A stretch of 8,209 nt of DNA from Candidatus Uhrbacteria bacterium (GTDB lineage: Bacteria > Patescibacteriota > Patescibacteriia > UBA9934 > UBA11717). Location of the stretch: assembly GCA_013203725.1 (NCBI GenBank), contig JABMPK010000017.1, positions 1-8,209 of the forward strand. Reading direction: 5' to 3'. Under the pieces are notes generated by a model. The model was not told the origin of the DNA. It was given only the letters and a program-made list of their open reading frames with translations, and searched no databases. Shown in pieces: positions 1-6,499 of this stretch; positions within the stretch are counted from its first letter, which is position 1; every line of letters begins with the position of its first letter. The position numbers and the translations under genes were made by a program.

Positions 1-3000
1 ATTTCCTGTAGCGTGTGCGCGGCACCGTATGCCTCAAGCGCCCATACTTCCATCTCTCCAAACCTCTGTCCACCATGCTGAGCCTTTCCTCCAAGTGGCT
101 GCTGTGTGATAAGCGAGTAAGGACCGATCGACCGTTGGTGAATCTTGTCTTCCACCATGTGCCCAAGCTTGAGCATGTACATGTATCCAACTGTAACTGG
201 GTGGTCAAACGCCTCTCCTGTTCGTCCGTTGTAAAGCGTCACCTGACCAGTCTCGTTGAACCCAGCCTTCACGAGCTCTTCTTTTATGATGGTCTCCGAT
301 ACTCCGTTCATCGGCGCTGAAGCAACATGATATCCTTGCGCGTTTGCAGCTAGCGACAAGTGAACTTCTAGAATTTGTCCCAGGTTCATACGTGACACAA
401 CTCCAAGCGGTGTCAGAATCACGTCGACCGGTGTTCCGTCTGGCAAGAATGGCATGTCAGCGATAGGCACAACGCGGGAGATAACTCCTTTGTTCCCATG
501 TCGTCCGGCCATCTTGTCTCCGACCTGAATCTTTCGCAGGTTTGCAACCGTCACAACAACGGATCGCACCACTCCAGGTGACAAGCGGTCACCATCCTCA
601 CGAGAGAATGTCTTAACGTCCACAATCTTTCCGTGCTCTCCGTGCTCAAGATACATTGAAGTGTCTCGAACATCGCGAGCCTTTTCTCCAAAGATAGCAC
701 GCAACAACTTTTCTTCTGCCGACAATTCCGTTTCACCCTTCGGTGTAATCTTTCCTACAAGGATGTCTCCTGATTTAACCTCGGCACCAACGCGGACGAT
801 TCCTTCTTGGTCCAGGTTCTTGATCTTTTCCTCGGACACGTTTGGAATGTCTGCAGTTAAAACTTCAGGTCCCAACTTTGTGTCTCGTACGTCCATCGTG
901 TGTTTTGACAAGTATACCGATGTCAATCTGTCGTGCTGCACCATTCTTTCAGAAATGATGATAGCGTCGTCAAAGTTGTATCCGTCCCAGGCCATGAAGG
1001 CTACAAGAAGGTTCTGCCCAACGGCCAACTCACCATTCTTTGTAGACGCACCATCTGCCAAGACCGTTCCCTTCTGCACCTTGTCTCCTGGCAATACAAC
1101 TGGTCGCTGGTTCAGGCCTGTCGAGTAGTTCGACTTTGTGAACTTAGACAGTGTATGTGTAACAATCTTGTTGTCTTCTCCCTCAATGACGATGTGTTTG
1201 CCATCTGCCTCCTTAACAACGCCCTTCATCTCGGACAAAACTACGTGCCCAGAATCCTGAGCGGCTCGCGCCTCTACTCCCGTTCCAATGATTGGAGCCT
1301 CGGGTCGAACAGTCGCAACTCCCTGCCGCATCATGTTCGTTCCCATCAACGCACGCGTAGCATCGTCGTGCTCTAGGAACGGAATCAAAGCAGTACCAAT
1401 AGAAATGATCTGCTTAGAAGAAACGTCCATGTAATTCAACTTGTCTTTTGGAATTACCTTAGGCTCCCCATGCCAACGTCCTTCAACGAACTCATTAATC
1501 ACATAACCATCGTCAGTAAGTGGCGATGTTGCGATGGTTGTAACCGCCTTCTCTTCTTGGAAGGCATTCAAATACGCAATTTTATCTGTGACGTGTGCTC
1601 CCTTACTGTCATGCTCGATGTGTCGATACGGAGTCTCAATGAAACCGTACTGGTTGATACGTGCAAAACTTGAAAGATGCCCAACAAGACCAATGTTTGG
1701 TCCTTCAGGTGTGTGAATAGGGCAAATACGCCCGTAGTGAGTAGGGTGCACGTCTCGAACTTCAAATCCCGCTCGCTCTCGCGACAATCCTCCAGGTCCC
1801 ATAGCAGACAATCGGCGCTTATGCTCCAATTCTGCGAGTGGGTTTGCCTGGTCAAGGAACTGTGAAAGCTGTGAGGACATGAAGAACTCACGAACCGCTC
1901 CAATAACTGGTCGCGCGTTGATCAATCGAGCAGGTGTAAGTGTGTCGATATCGTGTGTAGACATTCTGTCCTTCACGATTCGCTCCATTCGAGCCAAACC
2001 AATTCGGAAACGTCCTTGCACCAACTCTCCAACCGCTCGAACACGTCGGTTTCCAAGATGGTCAACATCATCGGGTGCCTCTTGCGTGATATTCAATCGA
2101 ATAATCTCGTTCACAACTTCGATCAAGTCTGCGAGCGTTAGAATTCTCTTTTCTTCTGGCTCAACGTCTTCCTTCTCAGTTGTTTTTCCAAATCGAACGT
2201 TAAACTTGTATCGCCCAACTTTGTCGAAGTCGTATCTGTCGAAGTTAAAGAACATTGAATGGATCAACTGACGAGCATTGTCGATAGTTGCCAAGTCTCC
2301 TGGTCGAATACGCTTGTAAACTTCCTTCAACCCTTCCTCCTCAGTCTTCGCGATGTCTTTTCCGATAGTTGCCTGAATGTAGTCGATCATTGGGTGCTTG
2401 TTTGAATGCTCAAACGCCTTCATGATCTCCTCGTCCTCAACCAAACCGAATGCTCGCAAAAGAGACGTTACCGCCACCTTTCGCTTTCTATCGATTTTTA
2501 CCCAAATTACGTTGTTCGCGTCTGTTTCAAACTCCAACCAAGCACCACGGTTTGGAATAATCTTCGCACCATAGTACCGACGACCTCGTATTGCGTTTGC
2601 TGTAAAGAAAACTCCACTTGAACGCACAAGCTGAGACACAATAACGCGCTCAACTCCGTTCACGATGAATGTTCCACGCTTTGTCATGACCGGAAGGTCA
2701 CCGAGGTAGATTTCCTGCTCCTTCTCTACACCAGTTCGTAGGTTCTTTAATGACGCACGAACTCGCAAAGGAGCCTCGTATGTAAGGTTCTTTGACTTTG
2801 ACTCAACTTCATCAAACTTTGCCTCATCTAAATAGTGGTCTAGTAGTGTGAGCTCTAGGTCCCGTCCGATAAAATCCGTAATTGGATTAATCTCGCGGAA
2901 AAGTTCACCGATTCCTTCTGTGAGGAACCATTCATAGGAGTCGCGTTGGACACTTGCCAAGTTTGGCAATTCCATACCGTCTTGCGATGCACCGAATGTA

Positions 3001-3041
3001 CGCCGCTCTGTCTCCAGTAGGGGGAGTCGCTTAAATTTCAT
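1..3041 (-). CDS. rpoB: DNA-directed RNA polymerase subunit beta (RpoB), 3'-truncated by the window edge
   Basis: Beta subunit of the core RNA polymerase; it forms half of the active-site cleft and carries the rifampicin pocket. The reverse strand is open from an ATG at 3041 (MKFKRLPLLETERR) to the left edge, giving 1013 visible residues. Family landmarks appear in order: the N-terminal lobe (GTFIVNGVERVIVSQLVRS), the Rif region around residues 391-416 (SSQLSQFLDQANPLAELEHK, then RRLSAMGPGG), RAGFEVRDVHPTHYGRICPI, TPEGPNIGL, the active-site segment KMAGRHGNKG with lysines 843 and 851 (E. coli K1065/K1073), and QQPLGGKAQHGGQRFGEMEV near the edge. By homology only a few tens of C-terminal residues are missing. 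Spacing between landmarks is about 100-120 residues shorter than in E. coli at two places, consistent with lacking both E. coli lineage-specific insertions. The Rif-site residues Asp397, His407, Arg410 and Ser412 are the usual sensitive ones. No clear Shine-Dalgarno sequence precedes the ATG, and rplJ/rplL are not adjacent. Confidence 0.98.
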   Translation of the reverse strand, partial: MKFKRLPLLETERRTFGASQDGMELPNLASVQRDSYEWFLTEGIGELFREINPITDFIGRDLELTLLDHYLDEAKFDEVESKSKNLTYEAPLRVRASLKNLRTGVEKEQEIYLGDLPVMTKRGTFIVNGVERVIVSQLVRSSGVFFTANAIRGRRYYGAKIIPNRGAWLEFETDANNVIWVKIDRKRKVAVTSLLRAFGLVEDEEIMKAFEHSNKHPMIDYIQATIGKDIAKTEEEGLKEVYKRIRPGDLATIDNARQLIHSMFFNFDRYDFDKVGRYKFNVRFGKTTEKEDVEPEEKRILTLADLIEVVNEIIRLNITQEAPDDVDHLGNRRVRAVGELVQGRFRIGLARMERIVKDRMSTHDIDTLTPARLINARPVIGAVREFFMSSQLSQFLDQANPLAELEHKRRLSAMGPGGLSRERAGFEVRDVHPTHYGRICPIHTPEGPNIGLVGHLSSFARINQYGFIETPYRHIEHDSKGAHVTDKIAYLNAFQEEKAVTTIATSPLTDDGYVINEFVEGRWHGEPKVIPKDKLNYMDVSSKQIISIGTALIPFLEHDDATRALMGTNMMRQGVATVRPEAPIIGTGVEARAAQDSGHVVLSEMKGVVKEADGKHIVIEGEDNKIVTHTLSKFTKSNYSTGLNQRPVVLPGDKVQKGTVLADGASTKNGELAVGQNLLVAFMAWDGYNFDDAIIISERMVQHDRLTSVYLSKHTMDVRDTKLGPEVLTADIPNVSEEKIKNLDQEGIVRVGAEVKSGDILVGKITPKGETELSAEEKLLRAIFGEKARDVRDTSMYLEHGEHGKIVDVKTFSREDGDRLSPGVVRSVVVTVANLRKIQVGDKMAGRHGNKGVISRVVPIADMPFLPDGTPVDVILTPLGVVSRMNLGQILEVHLSLAANAQGYHVASAPMNGVSETIIKEELVKAGFNETGQVTLYNGRTGEAFDHPVTVGYMYMLKLGHMVEDKIHQRSIGPYSLITQQPLGGKAQHGGQRFGEMEVWALEAYGAAHTLQE

Positions 3042-3078
3042 AATGTAGCATTACGCTTACTTCAGGCGATCGCTCTTT

Positions 3079-3242
3079 AGGGACCACTCCCGAATAACTG
3101 TTTGAGATCATTTGTTCAAACTTCGAGCGAGACGTGGTGAAAAAAGTTGAGGAATAGCGGAGCTATGTTGAAACTTTTTTCACTATGTCGTAGCCGAATG
3201 TTTGGACGAATGAGCCAAACGTGTTATTTGGGAGTGGTCCCT
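3079..3242. repeat. 164-nt imperfect inverted repeat in the rpoB leader
   Basis: Outer arms of 20 nt at 3079-3098 (AGGGACCACTCCCGAATAAC) and 3223-3242 are complementary with one mismatch. Pairing continues inward at roughly 80 percent through both arms of about 80 nt, including a perfect 12-bp block at 3137-3148 (GTGAAAAAAGTT) with 3172-3183. It ends in ATAGC-gga-GCTAT at the tip (3154-3166). The whole element folds as one long hairpin on either strand. It ends 37 nt before the rpoB ATG and would lie in the rpoB 5' leader. It has no coding content. It could be a MITE-like element or a structured leader RNA; the T-runs sit inside the stem rather than after it, so it is not a classical terminator. 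Confidence 0.85.
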
Positions 3243-3493
3243 GTAAGACTGTTTTGCAACAATCCACCATTTAAAAACAAGTAGACAACAAAAAATCTGT
3301 ACCTCATCCTCCGGAGGAACAGTTACTTATTGAACAGTTGTTGAGTGCACAAACGAAGTGTCCGGTTCGCCACAAACCCAGACTTTCGCAAACGTGCTGC
3401 GGGATAACACACCAATTTTGGGGATTAGGGTGTTTTAGTGGCGGAACTTAGCCAATATTGCATAGGAGCAATATCCACCAATTCCGTCAAGAG
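3243..3493 (-). other. rest of the untranslated rpoB leader, no gene seen
   Basis: No reading frame of believable length or composition occurs here. Small structures are present: a perfect 12-bp palindrome TCCTCCGGAGGA at 3307-3318, and a hairpin with stem ATATTGC/GCAATAT (3455-3461 with 3468-3474), flanked by CGGAA/TTCCG as a possible outer stem. The second hairpin would lie within the first tens of nucleotides of a transcript starting at the promoter at 3501-3529. The function of these structures is unknown. Confidence 0.5.
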
Positions 3494-3500
3494 CTCCTGG

Positions 3501-3529
3501 ATTATACGAACAATTGCAATATTAGTCAA
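3501..3529 (-). promoter_or_regulatory. sigma70-type promoter for rpoB
   Basis: On the reverse strand TTGACT (3529-3524) is followed after exactly 17 nt by a perfect TATAAT (3506-3501). A transcript would start near 3494 and carry a leader of about 450 nt before the rpoB ATG at 3041. No better reverse-strand promoter was seen closer to rpoB. The match is seen directly in the sequence; its use is inferred. Confidence 0.75.
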
Positions 3530-3629
3530 ACATGGTGTAGAATGCCACTTTATCAACACATTGGTAGGCAGATTGATGAGCTAATCTTAGCCAAAAACCA
3601 TCGACAGCTCCAACTTTGACAAGTGGGAC

Positions 3630-3658
3630 TTGACAAAAACGTCTTTTTCTGTTATAGT
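3630..3658 (+). promoter_or_regulatory. near-consensus sigma70 promoter for the GC-rich gene and its leader
   Basis: A perfect -35 box TTGACA (3630-3635), a 17-nt spacer and TATAGT (3653-3658, one mismatch from consensus) point right. A second TTGACA lies just upstream at 3616-3621, so the stretch contains a short direct repeat. Transcription would begin near 3665 and give a leader of about 500 nt before the coding region at 4168. It is divergent from the rpoB promoter, with about 100 bp between the two -35 boxes. Confidence 0.75.
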
Positions 3659-3697
3659 CGCATGTCGTGAAGTTCAGAAAACGACGCTAGGGGAACA

Positions 3698-3781
3698 TTT
3701 TCAATTGATCAAGATAGCAAATTTCAAATGAATTGAAATTCGAAAATTGATCCAATTGGCAAATCACTTGAAAATTGCCAA
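3698..3781. repeat. AT-rich cluster of short inverted repeats
   Basis: The stretch is dominated by CAATT, TTGAAA and AAATTT words. It holds a perfect hairpin AATTTCAA-atgaa-TTGAAATT (3720-3740) and a second dyad TTGGCAA/TTGCCAA (3756-3762 with 3775-3781). The words resemble those in the AT-rich dyad at 6326-6438 on the other side of the GC-rich gene, including a shared 9-mer CAAATTTCA at 3718 and 6369. It looks like a non-coding spacer repeat; the family relationship is inferred. Confidence 0.55.
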
Positions 3782-3814
3782 CTTGTCTATTGAAAATGAG
3801 GTTTATAACTATAG

Positions 3815-4150
3815 ATTGGAGGAGAAGATACTTGTCATTGATCTGGATGGACTAGGTGCAAACTTACTCCTACCTGTGAAGATGGCATGAATCGGTGGAT
3901 CACCTTCGGGAGACGCCAGCGGTTCGTCCCCTCCAATTTGCAGTGATTCGGGAACGGTCCCCCTTATTGCCTCGTTCCAGGAACCGCATTGCTCTGTCAA
4001 TATATATCGACTAATAAGCAATGCCCTGGAATGAGGCTGTAAGGCCTGCGATGTTGTTTACAACTTCGTAAAGAGAGAAAAGAGGCTTCCGGGGTCTGAC
4101 TCCGGAGAAACACAAACCGGTCCAGAGTGGGCCACTTTGGGGAATTCCCC
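3815..4150 (+). ncRNA. candidate structured 5' leader RNA of the GC-rich gene
   Basis: This is an untranslated stretch between the promoter at 3630 and the coding start. Stems seen by eye are: ATTGGAGG (3815-3822) with CCTCCAAT (3930-3937), enclosing a small GACG/CGTC hairpin (3912-3915 with 3925-3928); a large hairpin at 3962-4044; TCCGGGGT-ctg-ACTCCGGA (4088-4106, one G-T pair); CCAGAGTG with CACTTTGG (4122-4140, one G-T pair); and a perfect palindrome GGGGAATTCCCC (4139-4150) three to eighteen bases before the possible starts. The last three are packed against the gene start and could hide it from ribosomes. I do not recognise it as a known riboswitch or RNA family. There is no convincing reading frame here. 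Confidence 0.45.
3962..4044 (+). other. long hairpin within the leader
   Basis: GCCTCGTTCCAGG (3969-3981) pairs with CCTGGAATGAGGC (4025-4037) over 13 positions, one of them a G-T pair. After a 4-nt bulge (AACC), GCATTGCT (3986-3993) pairs perfectly with AGCAATGC (4017-4024), leaving an AT-rich 23-nt loop. CCTTA/TAAGG (3962-3966 with 4040-4044) extends the base across a 2x2 internal loop. About 26 pairs are unlikely by chance. G-T pairing is tolerated in RNA and fits a transcribed structure better than a DNA palindrome. Confidence 0.75.
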
Positions 4151-4167
4151 GATTGCGAGATATTGAG

Positions 4168-6171
4168 ATGGCGAAACGACACGATGACAGCAACGCGATC
4201 CTGAAGGCAGGCGAGATGCCTGGCCGGAGCGCGGGAACGTTCGGAGACCTGATCGGCGAGCTCGATCTGACCGGCCTGAAGCTGGTGGATCGGAGCACGG
4301 CCGAGCAGAACAAGAAGAGCAAGAAGAACAACCCGGCCCCCGTCAAGGTGGCCACCGAGGAGACGACGATCATGAGCAACCCCACCGGAACCCAGCGAGG
4401 TGCCGTGCGCGGCCTCGCGGTCGTCGCGGACAAGATCGAGACCACCCCGGCGGCCCCCGTCGCGAAGGCGCCGGCGGCCACGAGGACCCCGCACCTCGCC
4501 CGCAAGGCGGCGGTGCGGAAGGCGAAGAGCACCCACGTGATGCTCGATCGTGACGAGACCGACAAGGTACACCTGCAGATGCAGGCGTTTGGAGTCCAGG
4601 GAAACTTCCCGGTCTCCAACCGGATCGAGATGACGATGACCCACGACCGGATCGAAGTTGCGCAGGGCAAGTTCAAGATCACGATCGTGGAGAGCCTGAT
4701 CGCGAGCGTGGTCATGATGATCCAGCTCGTGACGAAGCGGCTCGGAGGTCTCACCACCCGCTCGGAAGGCGGGATCACGGTGAGCATCGTCAACGGCTTC
4801 CTGAAGATCCAGGTCACCAGCACGCCCTCGGAGGCGGTGGTGGACGAGATCGAGGAGATCGTCGAGGAGGAGACGGTCGCCGAGGTGGCGGTCGTCGAGA
4901 AGGAGACGGTCGAAGTGGCGCCGAAGGTCGAGGTGAAGGCGATCGTGCCCGAGCCGGAGCCCGAGGTGAGCGCGGAGATGGCCGAAGCGCTGGCGCTGGC
5001 GGAGTCGCTGGGTGAGGCGTCGGGGACCGGCCCCGAGGCTGCCATCGAGGTCCGCATCCGCGAAGAGGCGGAGGCGGTGCGCAAGGCGCGTCGCGAGGCG
5101 CGTGAGGCTCGGCAGAAGGCCGAGCGCGAGGCCGCGGACGCTGTGTACGAGGCCGAGCGCAAGAAGGCCCTGAAGTGGGGCCGCAAGAACCTCCGGAATA
5201 TCTTCGGAACGACCCGCAAGGGTTCGAAGAAGCTCATCGAGGGGTGCGTGATCGAAGGTCAGCTGCGCTTCGGGAAGATCATCGAGCTGCACAAGGGGTG
5301 CTGCTCGTTGACCGACGAGAGCTGCAAGGGGAAGGCCGAGAACGTGACGATCATCGGAGAGTTCAAGGTCGGATCGTCGTCCTTCAACCTCTGTGGCTGG
5401 CACAACGTCGCGGCGAAGGAAGTCCGCGACGAGATCCGCAACGCGCCGTTCAAGAAGGCGCGCGAGGCGGAGAAGGCGGAGAAGCAGAAGGCGTTCGAGG
5501 CGAAGAAGGCGGCAGAGCGAGAGGCGCAGGAAGCGCAGATCGCCGAGCTGGACCAGGACACGTCCTGGGTCACGCGCCACGCGATGAACGAGGAGGGACT
5601 CCAGATGTGGAGCCTCGACGACGTGTTGGGCCGGCCGCACAAGGTCACCGGAGTGCCCTTCATCTACCACGAGGAAATGAACGGCACCGGCCGTGATCCC
5701 CTCACCGGAGAGGAGGTGGTCGGCGCGAACGGATTCCTGATCCACGCGCCGTACGACGAGAACGGGAAGAGGACGGACGAGCCGATTCGGTTCCGGCCCG
5801 TGAGTCGCAAGACTTTCGAGCTGGTGACGAAGCACGGGGCGAAGCTCCCGAAGGGCTACCGCATGTGCGGTCGCTGGGAGATGGTCAACTTCGTCAAGGA
5901 GGTCTTCGGGACGCAGCCGAAGGGCTACGCCGGCGGAGCGGCTCAGAAGCCGGCAGCCAAGCACAAGGGCAAGGCCCCGGCGGTGCTGACGGCCGAGGAG
6001 CAGGCGAAGCGCGCGAAGGACAAGAAGGACGCGCGCGAGATGCGCCGGCTGGAGAGCGAGGACAAGCGCAACAGCAAGGGCTTCGGCGAGATGAAGACCG
6101 CCTCCAAGAAGCCCGAGTCCAATCCCAAGAAGGGCAAGGGCAAGGGTCGCGGCAAGGGCGACGGAAAGTAG
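4168..6171 (+). CDS. GC-rich gene of unrecognised function, with Cys/His cluster between charged helices
   Basis: 667 residues from the ATG at 4168 (MAKRHDDSNAILKAGEMPGR); an in-frame TTG at 4153 would add five. Neither start has a clear Shine-Dalgarno sequence. I do not recognise the family. Visible parts: a polar, probably disordered N-terminus; a beta-like stretch about 115-230; a Glu/Val/Pro-rich low-complexity segment about 230-290; a charged coiled-coil-like helix about 294-335; a Cys/His cluster (C360, H375, C378, C379, C386, C409, H412, ending in CGWH) that could bind zinc; a second charged helix about 419-462; a globular-looking region about 465-590; and a Lys/Gly tail (KKGKGKGRGKGDGK). 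There is no signal peptide or clear membrane segment. Third codon positions are overwhelmingly G or C, which supports this frame and strand and sets it apart from rpoB and ftsK. It has its own promoter and terminator. Transfer or an assembly join are both possible. Confidence 0.85.
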   Translation: MAKRHDDSNAILKAGEMPGRSAGTFGDLIGELDLTGLKLVDRSTAEQNKKSKKNNPAPVKVATEETTIMSNPTGTQRGAVRGLAVVADKIETTPAAPVAKAPAATRTPHLARKAAVRKAKSTHVMLDRDETDKVHLQMQAFGVQGNFPVSNRIEMTMTHDRIEVAQGKFKITIVESLIASVVMMIQLVTKRLGGLTTRSEGGITVSIVNGFLKIQVTSTPSEAVVDEIEEIVEEETVAEVAVVEKETVEVAPKVEVKAIVPEPEPEVSAEMAEALALAESLGEASGTGPEAAIEVRIREEAEAVRKARREAREARQKAEREAADAVYEAERKKALKWGRKNLRNIFGTTRKGSKKLIEGCVIEGQLRFGKIIELHKGCCSLTDESCKGKAENVTIIGEFKVGSSSFNLCGWHNVAAKEVRDEIRNAPFKKAREAEKAEKQKAFEAKKAAEREAQEAQIAELDQDTSWVTRHAMNEEGLQMWSLDDVLGRPHKVTGVPFIYHEEMNGTGRDPLTGEEVVGANGFLIHAPYDENGKRTDEPIRFRPVSRKTFELVTKHGAKLPKGYRMCGRWEMVNFVKEVFGTQPKGYAGGAAQKPAAKHKGKAPAVLTAEEQAKRAKDKKDAREMRRLESEDKRNSKGFGEMKTASKKPESNPKKGKGKGRGKGDGK

Positions 6172-6285
6172 TCGGCGCAAGCCGCAACAAGCGCGGTCGC
6201 TAGACGACCCACAGCAGACGCTAGATGCATCACAAACGATCCCCGCTCAGGGTTGATCGGCTCTAGCAGTCCTGCGAACCTACGG
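6172..6285 (+). other. GC-rich 3' untranslated region with small hairpins
   Basis: Between the stop codon and the terminator lie GGTCG-ctaga-CGACC (6196-6209) and a hairpin CGATC/GATCG with an inner CCC/GGG (6237-6259). Base composition stays GC-rich like the gene upstream, so the 3' end of the anomalous block lies near the terminator. No coding content is seen. Confidence 0.5.
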
Positions 6286-6319
6286 ATCCCCAGCACGCTC
6301 GTGCTGGGGATTCTTTTTT
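6286..6319 (+). terminator. strong intrinsic terminator after the GC-rich gene
   Basis: ATCCCCAGCACG (6286-6297) is the perfect complement of CGTGCTGGGGAT (6300-6311); allowing for a real loop, ten pairs form. The stem is followed by TCTTTTTT. There is no T-run on the other side, so it works for plus-strand transcripts only. It closes the transcript of the gene ending at 6171. Confidence 0.93.
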
Positions 6320-6325
6320 ATAAAA

Positions 6326-6438
6326 TTCCAAGCCTCCAAGTACAAATGTCCAATGAAGCTCCAATGGCCAAATTTCATCATGCGCGTAACTCCTTGGACA
6401 TTGATCATTCATTGGACCTTGGAACTTTGTAATTGGAA
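6326..6438. repeat. AT-rich imperfect inverted repeat
   Basis: Several pairs are symmetric about position 6382: TTCCAA (6326-6331) with TTGGAA (6433-6438), and TCCAATGAA (6349-6357) with TTCATTGGA (6408-6416). A further off-centre pair is AATGTCCAA/TTGGACATT. It is made of repeating CCAAT/ATTGG words and has no coding content. It lies immediately after the terminator and resembles the AT-rich cluster at 3698-3781. Confidence 0.65.
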
Positions 6439-6464
6439 ATTGATTTCTTATCCCCATTTCTTCC

Positions 6465-6493
6465 TTGACCCAAACCCCTTTTCGGACTAGCAT
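6465..6493 (+). promoter_or_regulatory. promoter for the structured RNA ahead of ftsK
   Basis: TTGACC (6465-6470), a 17-nt spacer and TAGCAT (6488-6493) form a fair sigma70 match, five of six and four of six. The start would fall near 6500, just ahead of the first stem of the folded RNA at 6510. The agreement of the promoter position with the RNA boundary supports it. Confidence 0.5.
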
Positions 6494-6499
6494 AAATAT

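Noticed and set aside
661..2271. Several forward-strand open frames across rpoB
   Set aside because: They are shadows of the conserved RpoB reading frame on the reverse strand.
3894..3910. GGTGGATCACCTTC resembling the 3' end of 16S rRNA
   Set aside because: The match is short and no other rRNA sequence surrounds it; it is better read as a small GGTG/CACC hairpin.
3815..3937. tRNA-like outline: ATTGGAGG/CCTCCAAT as acceptor stem and GGTTCGTCC resembling a T-loop
   Set aside because: The span is about 123 nt, no T-stem closes around the TTCG, there is no anticodon arm and no CCA; kept only as part of a general leader fold.
3989..4017. Possible second promoter TTGCTC-N17-TAATAA inside the leader hairpin
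   Set aside because: Both boxes are weak matches and lie in the loop and stem of a hairpin; the promoter at 3630 is far better.
3809..4021. Short reverse-strand open frame of 70 codons in the leader
   Set aside because: It overlaps the strong hairpin at 3962-4044, has no ribosome binding site and lies antisense to the promoter direction.
3997..6180. Long reverse-strand open frame opposite the GC-rich gene (727 codons)
   Set aside because: Its translation is a Leu/Arg-rich low-complexity string typical of the complement of a GC3-rich gene. The forward frame has the strong third-position bias, promoter and terminator.
3962..6319. Group II intron or retron with internal gene
   Set aside because: No reverse transcriptase motifs such as YADD occur in the protein, and no intron domain V-like hairpin was found before the 3' end.
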